The position numbers and the translations under genes were made by a program. Positions 48,721-60,294 of a stretch of 64,000 nt of DNA are shown here, piece by piece. The DNA lies in contig JAMWET010001276.1 in the NCBI GenBank assembly GCA_024036415.1, positions 682,001 to 746,000 on the forward strand, read 5' to 3'. The DNA is from Prochilodus magdalenae. Taxonomy: Eukaryota > Chordata > Actinopteri > Characiformes > Prochilodontidae. Positions within the stretch are counted from its first letter, which is position 1; every line of letters begins with the position of its first letter. The notes under the pieces were generated by a model, which worked only from the letters and a program-made list of their open reading frames with translations, did no database searches and was not told where the DNA came from.

Positions 48721-48924
48721 GGCGAAGGTGTTCCTGGTGGTGCAGTAGCAGGTTCTGCTCATGTGTGAGTGGAGGGGTGTGGAGAAAGTGGAGGAATCTT
48801 CTCTTGTAACAGATACAGCACTCCTTCAACCTGTTTTTTGGATGTGATGGTGTCCAAATGATGGTTGTCACACCAGCTCAAAGCCCTTGGAAGATGTCTG
48901 AATCAACTCTGCCCCGTTGATGAG

Positions 48925-49275
48925 TGTGGTCCATTAATTATTTTGCCACAGTTACTTAGGAAGCATCTGGCTGAGCTTAAGGAGGATGCACTGCTGACAC
49001 ATTACTTTTTAAGAAATTGTGGGACTGGCGTACTCCTGCCATTTTTTTTAAGCAGCTGATGTGAAGGTTTAAGTGTTTGAGCAGAGAGAACACCAAAATA
49101 TTCCGAGCAAGGTTACTCCAGGACAAGGATTGGGAATCAATTATCTTAAGGAAGACCAAAGTTGTGCCCTAACCTTGTGTTATACTTCTTCTTTGGTACT
49201 CCAGAAAAAAATATCCCAGTGGCATTGCATTTTAGGTGGTCACCAACTAGTGTTAAATAGAGGCCCTGCTTTATA
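48925..49275 (+). repeat. Interspersed repeat, longer copy of a two-copy family
   Basis: It shares diagnostic phrases in order with 53996-54165: AATTATT...CAGTTACTT..AAGCATCTGGCT, then CTTAAGGAAGACCA. It looks like a diverged interspersed family known to me from fish genomes. No coding capacity. Class unknown. Confidence 0.6.
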
Positions 49276-49460
49276 GAAACAAATGATGACTAGAAATGAG
49301 CAGCAGTATATAACATCCAACCTGTTCAAGTCAACATGGTCTTAGCAACAGCGGCTAAGAAATTGGCTTGTAGTAAGCCATTAACAACACAATATAGCTC
49401 AGAAAGGTAAAAGTGGAGTTGTGCCGAGTTGATTTTAACATATAACATATTCAACCTTAG

Positions 49461-49640
49461 ATTAGTCATTCTTTATCCTGAACCTGGTGCATTCCTGCTG
49501 TACATATTCTGATGCTTTTCCTGTTCTCACCTGATCCAACTAATGAACTAATTAAAGGCCTAATTGGTGCATATTAGGAAAACATTCAAATGTGCAGGGC
49601 AGGAAGTGCTTTAAGACCAGGGTTGGGAACCTCTGCTGTA
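49461..49640. repeat. Short inverted-repeat element ('TCCTGGAG' family)
   Basis: The left part has TATCCTGAACCTGGTGC; the right part has AATGTGCAGGGCAGGAAGTG and AGACCAGGGTTGGGAACC, the expected inverted end. Confidence 0.65.
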
Positions 49641-49689
49641 GTTGCAGGGTCAGAAATGGAGCAAGTTCTGGAGTTTCAGAGAGGCTCTT

Positions 49690-50215
49690 TGGTGGTGTTT
49701 CTTGACCCTGCCATGCTCTGAGCAGAGAAGAGGTCTCCATTCAAAGGCAAGTCACGGGCCTCCCGAGCAGCAGCTGCTCCACCTGATAGCTACCCCCGCG
49801 CCTCCCCTGACACCTCAGCGTTCGCGTTTGCCTGGGACAAGTTGGACAAACTTTCGCTATTTACATGTGTCCAGGTCTCGAGCATGCTGCAACCTCCTGG
49901 ATAGCACGTATTGCAAAAACAAAATACATATTTACATGGAGAGATAAGAGTGGAGATAATAATGTCGGGCTGTGCCCGCCGGCTGGTCCGTCGCATCTGG
50001 GTGTGTGTGCCATGCTGTGGTGTCAGCAGCTGCCACGCGCTGAGGGTCTGAGCGTCTCTTCCCCCAGGGGGACGGCTTGTTTGCCTGCTGGATTTTTGGG
50101 GGAATGAGGTGGCAGGGCTGCAATTCAGGCTGTGCGTTTGTGCCAACGGGGCATCATGCTCATCAGCGGCCCATAGGCCTGCCACGTCACTCACTGCTAA
50201 ATAATGAGCCCCTCT
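49690..50215. promoter_or_regulatory. Candidate conserved non-coding element
   Basis: GC-rich, CpG-containing, non-repetitive block with many overlapping ORFs on both strands. It includes CAGCAGCTGCTCCACC near 49767, AGATAATAATGTCGGGC near 49953 and GCTAAATAATGAGCCCC near 50196. No coding domain recognised. Confidence 0.42.
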
Positions 50216-50219
50216 CTCT

Positions 50220-50490
50220 TCCTCTTACTTTCTCTCTCTCTCTCTCCATCCTCCCTATATCCTTCTTCCCCCTTCCACTTTAGTGCTCCCCTCATTTGTA
50301 TGCTGGTTCCCATTCCGTCTTCCCCAGCCCTTTCGCGCTCCTCTTCCTCTCTGTCTCCATCAGTCTGTCTCTCTCGCTCCTTTCTCTTCTGCAACTATTT
50401 TCCTGCATCTAGTACTGTTTCTCTCCCTGTCTACAACACCTCACCAACCCCCCCCCCGCCTTGTCTCTCAGTCGCTGCCCCATTAGTTTA
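50220..50490. repeat. CT-rich low-complexity stretch
   Basis: Pyrimidine-rich sequence with TCTC and CCCC runs; ORFs are Ser/Leu/Pro readthrough. Confidence 0.7.
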
Positions 50491-50890
50491 GTGGCCAGCG
50501 GAGTGTGACAGGCCGCAGTAATGCTGCTCTCGGTATGAGTGTCGCAGGGTGGGGTGTGTGCATGTGTGTGTGTGTGTGTATATGGGGGCGCTTTTCCATT
50601 AGCGGCCCTAATGTTCTGACAAGCTGGCACAGCCTCCCGCCACCTTCATACACTGATCGCTGGCCCCCCAAATCACATGCTGCAGAGCGCGCGAGGGGGG
50701 AAGTGGAGGCATAATCAGTCTGAGCCATGCACTGTCACTCGCAGCTCCAGCACAGATGCAGGGGCCTCTGATGGAGCCTCCGCATGCCGCCAGACGTCCT
50801 GCACTCTGCACCCTCAGCTTCCCTACTAAGGAAGAGGCCAGTACGTGATGATCGGCCTATTCGGACAGACCGGAAAGGACCAACCTCTAA
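50490..50890. promoter_or_regulatory. Candidate conserved non-coding element
   Basis: It contains GCCGCAGTAATGCTGC near 50512, a short GT run at 50558-50581, CATTAGCGGCCCTAATG near 50597 and AGGCATAATCAGTCTGAGCC near 50707. High GC with CpG sites. Confidence 0.42.
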
Positions 50891-51477
50891 CACCAATGGT
50901 CTGCTAATAATTATTTTTTACAAAGAATAAATTAGAAGTACTAGATAGAACAGTGGTTCCTGATCTCCTGTCTTGGGGATACACAAGTGTTGGAGTAGGG
51001 ACAGGGATGAGGGAAGTGGGGTGCTGATTGCAACTAATAAAAAAAAAACCCCATATATATTAATAATAAATTCTGAATTAGTAAATGCTCATGTGTGGTG
51101 ATTTACAGTGCTTGTCTTGTGTTTTCTTTATAGTGAGCCAAATCCCTTCCTTCAACAACTGCTGTCTTCTATCAGGGTGTATCTGTAAAACACATGCAGT
51201 TTGAGGTGCAAGGAAGGAAGGCCAGTTCTAGGCCAGTTCCTAACCCTAAAACCCTATCAACTATTTTTATTAATGATTGATTAAAATCAAGACATTGTTA
51301 AGTGTTATTCTTATTGTGGATGCGTAACATAGTTGGTTATTGCATCGCATATCAACGGTGCCACTCGGATCATTTGCATAAAAGTTTGTAAAGTAAAGTT
51401 TGTTGGTAGGAAATAGCTTACTGCAAGAATAATGTCTTGGCAAATGAAAACATTTTAAATCTAGTCTAGATAATAAA

Positions 51478-51485
<8 letters not shown>

Positions 51486-51551
<66 letters not shown>

Positions 51552-51552
51552 T
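51486..51552. repeat. (AT)n microsatellite
   Basis: About 66 bases of AT dinucleotide with one G interruption. Confidence 0.98.
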
Positions 51553-51660
51553 GTTGAAGATGTTGTAAGAATTTTGATTATTAAGTTTATGTTTTGTGCG
51601 TTTAAGTACTTTCATACATGGCTACATTAATTTAAGCAACTAACACAGTCAAACTGAAAT

Positions 51661-52485
51661 ACAGTCCTGTGAAAAAGTATTTAACCCTTAGCTGATTTCT
51701 TCTATTTTTGCCAAAACATCAGATCTAATAAACACAAGAACATGATTAAATGAATAGGATTTTCAGATGGTATGTACGCAAATATGTTATTTATTAAATA
51801 AAATATCAACACAATCACAGCATCGGAGTACAAGCACTTAATGAGTTGTCTGAACAATCTAGGGAGAGGTTACAAAATCCAAAGGAGCCCAGATTTGGAA
51901 ACAAAAAACAACTAAGCACGCTGCAAACAACTTGCCTGCCTAAATGACGTTTAACCGAAAGTCCATAAAATTCATTAGCTCGTAAACATGAGCATCGACC
52001 GTAAGACATTTCTTGCTGATGATTCTACCCGTCTTCTCTGAGACCACTTTGGCCTGACTAATCTTTAGGCACCCATGTGGAGTTATCCTGAGCACCTGGA
52101 GACACAGCAGTATAGAATAGCAGATGAACTGTGAATGGTGAGCATGATACTGAAAATCGCTTTGAGAAAACACAGTATTATAATGCAATTACAAATTGTG
52201 CTGATTCCTTGCAAATGAGGATTAATATTAGCATTCAGATTAGTCAGCTAGTCAGTCTAGACTATAAACTGCTAACATAAGCTAACCCCATATGGGTTAA
52301 TGAGTGAAACAAGGGTTAGCATTAGCAAACCAGCCAACTCTCACATTCAAAACTAGCTAAAACTACTGTAGACCATCCACAACTGCCCCATCTGACTAAG
52401 GGCTGAAGACAGCTTTGAGAAAATACTCATTGCTGGTATAAAACTGTGAATAAAGTGTTGCTTTTCACAGGATCAGTGTATTTAA
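51661..52485. mobile_element. Possible non-autonomous element with Tc1-like ends
   Basis: The left end ACAGTCCTGTGAAAAAGTAT is the terminal sequence of a widespread fish Tc1-like family. Near 52463-52482 the sequence TTTTCACAGGATCAGTG is a partial inverse of it. The roughly 820 bp between contains no transposase similarity but does contain an exon-like ORF on the minus strand (51940-52095). The right end is imperfect, so the boundary is uncertain. Confidence 0.45.
51940..52095 (-). CDS. Possible terminal coding exon (unrecognised)
   Basis: On the minus strand a splice-acceptor-like TATACTGCTGTGTCTCCAG ends at 52096. The frame then runs from a GTG codon at 52095 for 51 codons to a stop at 51940. 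The peptide looks protein-like, with mixed charge and no low complexity; part reads GRIISKKCLTVDAHVYELMN. A polyadenylation-type AATAAA lies at 51790-51795, about 145 bases after the stop. I do not recognise the family. It lies between Tc1-like inverted ends, so it could be a captured exon fragment, a host exon, or chance. Confidence 0.28.
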   Translation of the reverse strand: MLRITPHGCLKISQAKVVSEKTGRIISKKCLTVDAHVYELMNFMDFRLNVI

Positions 52486-52544
52486 CAAAAAGCAGCATCT
52501 TACTTTTGTAATTATGTTGTATTTCCACAGTAATTTTTTACAGT

Positions 52545-53060
52545 GTGTGTCAGATGTAACTGGAATGGCGCCTTCCAGAAAGGCCCCCCTTTGACTTATC
52601 GGTACACAAAACATCCCAAAAGTTATGAGGGTCATCAGGATGTTTTTGGCAAATGTAAGATGTGTCTTCTTTTTGGTCAGCAGAATTTCATGCCCTGCAA
52701 CTCTCCCATGGATGTCATTTTACCCCGTGTCTGTCTTATCATGGTATTGAGTAGATTAGCCTTAACTGAGGCAAGTGGACCAGTTCTTTAAAAGTTTATC
52801 TGGGTTCTGTTGTAAACAGTCGGTTGAGTCGTTGATGCAACTCCTTTTGGCTGGGAACTCCTGGTAAAAATTCACAGTTGTTCCAGGTTTTTTACAATTG
52901 TGGATAATAGCTCTTACTGTGGTTTGCTGGTGTCCCAAAGCTTTGTAACCCTTTCCAGAAGGTACGGTTAACTTACTTTGCATCTGTATTTAAATCTTTT
53001 TAGAACAATGTGCTGCTTTTTGAAGCCTTCTAGCTGCTTTAAATTGGCAGGCAGGTTCTA
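52545..53060 (-). pseudogene. Tc1-like transposase N-terminal relic
   Basis: Read on the minus strand from about 52983 downward, it encodes K-G-Y-K-A-L-G-H-Q-Q-T-T-V-R-A-I-I-H, the helix-turn-helix of the fish Tc1-like family whose ends read ACAGTCCTGTGAAAAAGT. The DNA also matches that family's 5' coding half on the plus strand (GGCGCCTTCCAGAAAGG near 52567; TTTTTGGTCAGCAG near 52670). Frameshifts and a deleted linker disrupt it; the catalytic domain is missing. Confidence 0.78.
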
Positions 53061-53499
53061 TATAGTATATAGTATATTTAAAGTGACTTGCTTGGTAATA
53101 CATCATTTTTGTTAAAAGTCAAGGTCAGCAGAAACCAAATTTGTGATATAAACTAACATGATTTGTATCATGTTGCAGTACATGGATTTGCTTGTTACAC
53201 CGAGGAAGTGATTCGCTGACATACAGCACAGTGCACTATATGTGATTTGCGTCTGCAGGGATACATGGTTTGTACAGAACCTATTGATGATGCATTGTGG
53301 GATTATAAAAGTACCCTGGGTATTCTTCATTATGTTTTTTAGACAGTACTACTTGATAACGGACCCCCAAAATACTGGACTGTATATTGAACTGGACATG
53401 GCTTTAGACTAAGTGTCTGTTTGTCAGAGTGACCCATGTATTTGGCCTGTCGTGCCGTCTCTCACAACTTGCTGGTGGTAAAAATAAGTTTTTTTTTTC

Positions 53500-53985
53500 C
53501 ATTTAAGTTTGCTGTGATATGAGGTGGCATTAACATAACAACATTTGGGCGGCGACACGCTTCGCTATTGATCAGTGTTTGTCTAAGTTCATACCTTTGA
53601 AACCGGATCAAATAAAGCCTTGTTTGCGATGATCAGACGTGGCTGATAGTTTTTTTCTCCCGCTCCCCTTTTTTAAAGGTGAGTTTTCTCTTTCAATTTG
53701 ACATGGCGAATGCTTGTTAGCTATAAGATCATAGGCCTCAATTCTGAGGTTGTCAGCATAGCTCAAACGAGATGCTCCCAGATCCCTCAGTGCAAAAAAA
53801 AAAAAGTCACAGCGAGAGGCGCACTAATGGACGAGCTGACGGATATTCAGTGTATAAAATAACTTTTTTGCCACTGAAGTATTACCTCCTTAATGAAATG
53901 GGCAGCCACTTTCCACAGACAGTGCTTTTAGCGTGATGGAGGGCAGGTCATGGATAAAGGCACGATGACACCTTCCGTCCCAAGC
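53500..53985. promoter_or_regulatory. Candidate conserved non-coding element
   Basis: It contains CGCTTCGCTATTGATCAGTG near 53560, AACCGGATCAAATAAAGCC near 53601 and TACCTCCTTAATGAAATGGGC near 53883. CpG-containing and low in repeats, in a region otherwise dominated by transposon debris. Confidence 0.42.
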
Positions 53986-53995
53986 AGCCCAATTC

Positions 53996-54165
53996 CTCAA
54001 AATAATTATTATGCTGCAGTTACTTAAAAAGCATCTGGCTATTGGCTGCTGAAGGCTTAAGCGCTGAAGCGAAGTGACGTATCTCTTCTTAAGGAAGACC
54101 AGGGCTACTTCTGAAATTGCACATTCTTCTAAAAAGAACTCCAGATAGGTTACTGTGCACTGTTA
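53996..54165 (+). repeat. Interspersed repeat, shorter copy
   Basis: Matches 48925-49275 in order: ATAATTATTATGCTGCAGTTAC, AAGCATCTGGCTA, CTTCTTAAGGAAGACCAGGG. Several internal segments are missing. Confidence 0.6.
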
Positions 54166-54289
54166 AATCCTATAATTAAGGTTGTATGGCTGCTGTCTGG
54201 TTAATATGTAAAGATATTCTTAATAAAAACATGCATTTATAAGCTTAAGCAAAAGTATGTATTCACAAGCATATGTTTAAAGAATGACA

Positions 54290-54905
54290 GTGATTGGGGG
54301 AAAAACATTCAGACACTAAATATAAAAAGACATTGCCATTGTTTGGGAAGATTTTACACAAAAGTAGTATCATGATGAAGCTCCAGGATATTAAACATCT
54401 CTTGAATGGTAAAAGCTACAGAGACACAGTGAAGACCATGTTTGACAGCAGTATTAAATTGTTTTATATTGTGTTATTATATTAATATAATTTGTTCCTA
54501 AACCCCATGCAAAATTCCTCTGCTTAGGATGAGACTAAAAGTAGAGGTCTAAAATTTGGAACAGCGTAGAACAGATAGAATAAAAATATATCTCTTTGGC
54601 AATAATTCATTTTTGGAGAATGAAGTGTTGCATGTAGATGGTGGGAGGATCATGATATGGAGCTAGTCCACTGCAAATGGCACAGGGGTGTTATACATGA
54701 ATAGAGTGATGTGCTTAATATATTATAGTGTTTAATCCCATCAGACCCAAACACTATAGCTCAATCTAAGATTATAACTGGGCAAGGACCCCAAACATAT
54801 AGCCAAAATAATTCAAGAAGGTTTATAAAATAGATGGTGCTGATATCCTGACTGGAATCCCTTAAAAATTTATGGAGAATGCATGAAATGCACTGGTAAA
54901 TTTTT
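54290..54905 (+). pseudogene. Heavily decayed Tc1-like transposase
   Basis: Separated motifs survive in order: G-A-T-G-A-G-A-C-T near 54528 encoding D-E-T-K around the first Asp; GGTGGGAGGATCATGATATGG near 54639 encoding the G-G-G-x-I-M-x-W block; GGACCCCAAACAT near 54786 encoding the D-P-K-H block; and CCTGACTGGAATCCC near 54850 followed by K-N-L-W, where the catalytic Glu would be Lys. Stops and frameshifts interrupt all of it. Belongs to a family different from the complete element at 19186. Confidence 0.7.
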
Positions 54906-54989
54906 TTTTACTAATTCAAATGCATAAATTTACTATTTTTTTGGTCTGGAAGTCATTTAGGTTCAAAGTTCAGAGTTTGTATTGTCTGT

Positions 54990-55910
54990 GGCATTGTAGT
55001 CAGTCCAAGAAGTTCCACCCTCGTGCTAAGAACGAGATGGGCCACAGGCACAAACAGAGCCCGCCACAGGTTAAAATATCTGCAGACCAGTGACAGCATT
55101 GAATGAGGACAGGAAATGAGTAATGAATGGGTAAAAATGTCTCAACCAGAATCCAGAGGGCAACGTGCTATACAGTTAGCATTCTGGCCACTGTGGGAGA
55201 CTGAACTAGGTTTCAGTTCTGGAGATTTTCCTGTTTGTTAGTGAGCTAGGGGTAACAACAAGTCAGGGAGAATGGTCAGGAAAGCCTAAGGACTGGAAGA
55301 TGACAGCAGAATGGTGTAAAGAATGTACTCTTTACCTTCTCTTAACATCATGGAATTAGTCAGAATCTTACACAAACCTGACTAGTCATCCTTAAATTCT
55401 AAATATAAGGTAGACTAGTTCAGGTCCATGTATCATTCTGTATTCCATGATTTGCTCAGTAAAGATGAATGATCTGGCCAGTCTCTCCTGGAGGGCTCAG
55501 ACTCTGAATGAAACACCCCCCACAGCTCTAATGAGTGTTTTTCAATTATACCTGTCATCCAACAATAATACCATGATATATAGTGTGATATTAAATCTAT
55601 GCTAATGTATTATTGTTTCCCAAGTAGAAGAGGGGTAATGATTCATAGTGTATTGTTCCTTTTTTTCTTAACATGCTAGCAAGAGTTAATTACTCATATG
55701 GCTTAGTTGAAGTGGCTTCTGGTTGAGGGTCATCATGAGTGGACATACAGTATTTTTATGGCAATGTTTATAATAACATAATTATAATGATATAGTAACA
55801 CAGTAATGTCTAGTAACACTGTACTATGTAGTCCTATTGGACAACAATGCAATGTATGTTGTTTTAGATTCAAAATCATATACAAAATAGAGTTATGAGA
55901 ATAATATAGG
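54990..55910. other. Spacer without recognised feature
   Basis: No ORF, repeat or regulatory block could be supported. Confidence 0.5.
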
Positions 55911-55917
55911 AAAAAAG

Positions 55918-56092
55918 TACTTATATAGTCCTTTTTACATGTTTTGTCACAAAGCAGCTTTGCAGAAAATCCTGATCTGCACCTCAGTGAGCTAGCCGAG
56001 GGCAGCCGTGGAAAAAAAAAACTTCCTTGCTGGTGGAAGAAAACTTAAGAGGAACCCAAATCCAGTAGAGAAAACCGTCCCGTAACAGAGGT
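55918..56092 (+). repeat. Interspersed fish repeat fragment (AAAGCAGCTTTGCAGAAA family)
   Basis: It reads TATATAGTCCTTTTTAC, then CACAAAGCAGCTTTGCAG, then AACTTCCTTGCTGGTGGAAG and TTAAGAGGAACCCAAATCCAG. I recognise this order of phrases as a widespread repeat of fish genomes. Non-coding. Confidence 0.65.
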
Positions 56093-56400
56093 TAAGATTT
56101 CACAGTTAATATACAGTAATGAATGTAGAGATAGGAGATGAAAACAGAAACCTGTCATTGGATATACACTTGACCACCATTAGATTTACTCTTCGAGGTT
56201 TATCTCAGTAACAAATGACAATGATAAACCTGATAAACCTGTGACTACTATTAGGAGTGCATTGTGGTAAAAAAAATTGTCTTCATTACCAATAATGTGA
56301 CAAGCCTATGAAGCCTATTCTGTGAGTATGAGAAAAAACTGTGAGTATATGTATTGTGAGCAAGCCGATTAAAGGGGACTATACTCATTTTTTTTTACAC

Positions 56401-56406
56401 AATATA

Positions 56407-56448
<42 letters not shown>

Positions 56449-56460
56449 TATACACAATAT
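56401..56460. repeat. (AT)n microsatellite
   Basis: About 45 bases of AT dinucleotide framed by two short ACTATA-type segments. Confidence 0.95.
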
Positions 56461-56464
56461 TTTT

Positions 56465-57875
56465 CTCATGCCATGCATCTGTATTCACACTCTGTCTTAA
56501 ACATTCTTTAACATCTTGTGTGTTTAATGAGCACAGTTGGTCATCCTACCCACTGATTGTTCATCTTAGCCACTTTGTTCTGACTGGTAAACCAACAGAG
56601 CAGTTCCAGCCTATACGTTCTGCCCTTGTCTTGCAGTCTTGCAGAGAGACGCTTGAGCCAGAAGTATGAGCCACAGTCTGATACTGAAAGTCATCTACAA
56701 GTCTTCTAGGTTCTTATCCACCTTAATCTTCACAAGACCTTCCACTAGACTTGAGCAGCACTTCACAAAACTAAAGTAAAAACTACTGGACAGTTGATGA
56801 TGAGTTAAAAATGAATATGATACAAAATGATACAAAAAAAAAGAACACTAGAGGTAACAGCTGCAAAAATGAACTTCAACCACTCACTTCCTTATTGCAC
56901 CGCGTTAGTAATTTTGCAGACAGTTTCCATGCATAAAACTCTACAACCAACTAACTGAAAGTGAAAATCCGGGAAGGTCAACTTTAAGTAGCTGAAGTCT
57001 GAGCAGAATATCTGTATATACAGTTGCCTTTACATTATCTATAGGTTATGTTCAAGAACACTAACAAAGGGTTAGTGTTGGCTCTGCATGTGGTGTCTGA
57101 GGCGCTGTTGTCTTTGCGCTGTAGTAAGGATGTATCAAAGAAGTAAATCTTTTTAAACACTAAGTGCCAATATCAGTAAAGGCCATAATGAGGCTGGAAA
57201 ACCACTGTTATTACAGGTAGAGACAGATTAAATTCATTTAACCTTGTAATTGGAAATTTCACAGGTGCTGATTTTCAGTACACCAATAGTGCTCACAGCT
57301 GACAAAAAGCTGGACTGGAGCCTACCATAGCGCTACATTGGGTGGAAGGCAAAAAAAAAACCTGGACAGGTTGCCAATATAATCCTTACATTTTTATTTG
57401 ATCTTATTGATTACTACCTTTTTTTTTATGATAAATGCAACTGTTAACATTATGCAGTAAAGTAAAAACATTGTATGACATAATGTAAAGGTCAGATAAT
57501 TTAATTTAATTTAATAATGCCCTTATTTTATGAAAAAATTGTGATGCATTGAGAACTGATTGGCCATCACCAAGGAATTATTATCCTCCTACTGTCCAGT
57601 GTATAGTAGTTTTTTTTAGTTAATTTCCTCCAAATCTTCATTTTCAGTATAGCAGAGATTTTCAACCCCAGGCCTGGGCACCTGCTACACTACACAGTTT
57701 TATGTGCAACAAGTGATGGCCAAGCCCATCATGAACATTGTTAACAGATGAGTAAAGAAACAGGTCTATGACTACTAACCATTGAAATCAACAAACGTAC
57801 TAAAACATAAGCTTCAGTAGACTCAGTGTTTTCACAACTGGAAGTGTATATGAAAAATAAGATAATGGACAATAC
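56465..57875. other. AT-rich spacer
   Basis: No gene recognised. A fragment of the short inverted-repeat family lies at about 57645-57740 (GAGATTTTCAACCCCAGGCC). A TTTAA pentamer run lies near 57498-57516. Confidence 0.5.
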
Positions 57876-57879
57876 GTGG

Positions 57880-58140
57880 CAGCAGTAGCTGAAGCTGGGT
57901 TAAACCCAGTGAAGGGGAGAGAGTGTCGTAGAGTGGCGAAAGCTTTCCACAGAGATGACACTTAGAGTAATAGAGCTGGCTTGATTGGCTTGTTGCATTG
58001 TCAGAGCTGTCATCGTCCTGGGGTTGGCGCGTCAGCTCATGACAGTGTGTTTAAAAGGCCAGTGTGTGAAACCATCATGTTCCCTCGTGCTGAAAATTTA
58101 TCAAGTGGCTTCACTGCCAGGGAGCTTAGCTTTAGCAACA
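57880..58140. promoter_or_regulatory. Weak candidate regulatory block
   Basis: GC-balanced non-repetitive stretch with GAGTAATAGAGCTGGC near 57965 and CGTCAGCTCATGACAGTG near 58030, flanked by AT-rich spacer. Little else supports it. Confidence 0.25.
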
Positions 58141-58144
58141 AGAT

Positions 58145-58835
58145 AGAGAAGGTTTGAAGCAGAAGGTGAACCGCAATCTGGAAAATGAATTCCATGTTCT
58201 GTGATGAGATTAGCTTTCTCTGATACTAAACATGCATGTTACTCCTGCTAGTTGTTTATGTTGTTTATGGTTTTATTATCTATTATGTTGGCTGATATTA
58301 TGTATTTCTTGTAATTATATTTTAATGACATAAAGTGAACAACAGTTTTCTAGAAATTCAGATGTGCTTTTGATTGATTTGAAAAAAAAAACCTAAGACA
58401 TAGGTCTTAGTAAGTTTAGTAAGTTTCTAAATGCCTGTGTAATTAATTCATTATGACCTAATGAAGTGTTACAAATGTTTGTAATATGTATTTACCAATT
58501 TTGAAAAGTGAACACATGAACATCTATATTACACATTGATTTTTTTTGTAAGATGGTTTTATGAGATAAGATTTTATTATAGATAATCTATCAGATAATA
58601 GCTTTTATATAATAAATGCATATATCTTGATATAGATATCCCATCCCAGCTCCGTTCGCCACCACTGTAAGAAATCCTGACTCTCTACGGTGCATCATAT
58701 CATGGCACTAATCACTCCTACAAGAGTAAATAAATAACTCTAAGGGATTAACAGAGTGAACATAAAGGTTTGGATTAGTAGGCAGAAAAGAGAACAAGGG
58801 TGTATAAGTTGGTGAGAACTTGAGGAAGACTGGAA
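58145..58835. other. AT-rich spacer
   Basis: Nothing recognised. Confidence 0.5.
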
Positions 58836-58899
58836 ACAGAAAATATGTGGTTCAGAATTTGTCATGTAGTGAAGGTAGAGAGTGAGACAAAGAGAGAGA

Positions 58900-59010
58900 T
58901 GTGTGTGTGTGTATGTGTCGGTGTATCCTCCTCTCCCTGCACACTGGTCTGGGATGGAGTGCCAGGTGGGTGGGTGTGTGTTGGAGGTGGGCTGTGGGGG
59001 GGGGACTCCA
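58900..59010 (+). repeat. GT-rich and G-rich low-complexity tract
   Basis: A short GT run (58901-58916) is followed by GGGTGGGTG and a run of nine G at about 58996-59004, a possible G-quadruplex pattern. The six overlapping ORFs here are readthrough of this composition. Confidence 0.7.
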
Positions 59011-59420
59011 CGGCCCAGCGGCCCGCCGCCCAACGCCACTCACTTCGCCCCCCATCCCCATTCATCAAGCCCGCACAGGCCACTGGCCAAGCACGTCTTC
59101 CTATCATTACCCCTCTCACAATGCGATCCATGCCGCTAACCCTGCCTTCATTCCGCAGGATTAATAATATCTCTTTCAACCTTCACACTGTGATAAATAG
59201 GCGCAAGGAGAACAAAAGGCGCCAAAGAGGGAGAAGGAAAGAAAAGGAGACAGGCTAGAAGGAGAGGGGAGAATTTCATAGAGAACAATCAAAGGCTGAA
59301 GTCGGCGCGGCCACCACTCGCTTCAGTCCAGGACTACAAAGGCAGGTTCATGTGCGAGGATCATTACCATATGCATGTGTTACATCACCCCTGTGCTTGT
59401 AATCAGAAAGCCCTCATCAT
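59010..59420. promoter_or_regulatory. Candidate conserved non-coding element
   Basis: It contains TTCTTCCTATCATTACCCC near 59095, GCAGGATTAATAATATCTC near 59154, GTGATAAATAGGCGC near 59190 and GGATCATTACCATATGCATG near 59359. CpG-rich at the left; non-repetitive apart from a GA-rich piece near 59225-59270. Confidence 0.43.
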
Positions 59421-59582
59421 ATGCCGATTATTATTTGTGTCTTAAAAGCTGTTATCTGGGAATACTGCATAGACAGGCTTGGTCAAAACGTGAAAGTGAC
59501 ATACAACTGTAAACTGTATCATTTTACCCATGCTCCAAAAGTAATCCATCAACAAAGACAACTTTGGCATGTGAAGATTATT

Positions 59583-59662
59583 GCTGCCTTCTTTCTTTCT
59601 TTCTTTCTGTTCCTTTTTTTCTTTCTTTCTTTCTGTTCCTTTTTTTCTTTCTTTCTATCTAT
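59583..59662. repeat. (CTTT)n microsatellite with a 30-bp-class higher order
   Basis: CTTT tetramers, with a CTTTCTGTTCCTTTTTTT segment that occurs twice in tandem. Confidence 0.93.
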
Positions 59663-59748
59663 TTGTTTTTTGTTTGTGTATTGTGTTGTGTGTATTGTCT
59701 TCATATGGACCTACAATGCTAATGTATTTAAGAACTAATAGAAGCTTA

Positions 59749-60289
59749 AAGTTGGGACAGTGTGTAAAATAGAAACAATAACAAACAGCAATAATTTACA
59801 AATCAACTTTAACCACAACAGTATGAAACCTCATCAACAAATTGTTAGAATTAGTATGTGGCTATCTCATAACACCATTTATGTCATGTGAGTCACTGTA
59901 GAATTGAGTCATATCAGTCCAGATTAAGAGAATGAAGAAGTAGCACTTCCACAATTGGTAATAAACAAGAGAAGTAAAGCAAAGCAAGATTGAACAGTTG
60001 CCCCCTGTTGTTTGAAGTTGCCCCCTGTTGTTGTATGAATTTGTCAGGTTGGATCAACAAAGGAAAAATAATGTAACACAGTCATAATATGCTCTCGTGC
60101 CAGCTTTTTTGGAACGTAGTGCAGGCATCAGGTTTTAAATGAGTTCATATTTGAAAGAATAATAAACATCATAAAGTAACTAATCAAAGGTCCTGTTTTT
60201 TTACTTTGCAATTTTTGCAACTCAAACAGAATCATTGATTACTAATTACTAATTTCTGTTTTAATTTCCATTTTACATATTTTCCAAAC
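59749..60289. mobile_element. Non-autonomous Tc1-like inverted-repeat element
   Basis: The left end reads AAGTTGGGACAGTGTGTAAAA (59749), followed by AATTTACAAATCA. The right part reads ATTTCCATTTTACATATTTTCC (about 60266-60287), a decayed inverse of the left; an internal CCAGCTTTTTTGGAACGTAG near 60099 also belongs to this fish family. The interior is non-coding and includes a tandem duplication (TTGCCCCCTGTTGTT twice, 59998-60035). Confidence 0.6.
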
Positions 60290-60294
60290 TATTT

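Noticed and set aside
58740..59258. Six overlapping ORFs of 69-137 codons
   Set aside because: All use the same GT-rich and G-rich composition in different frames; none shows a domain.
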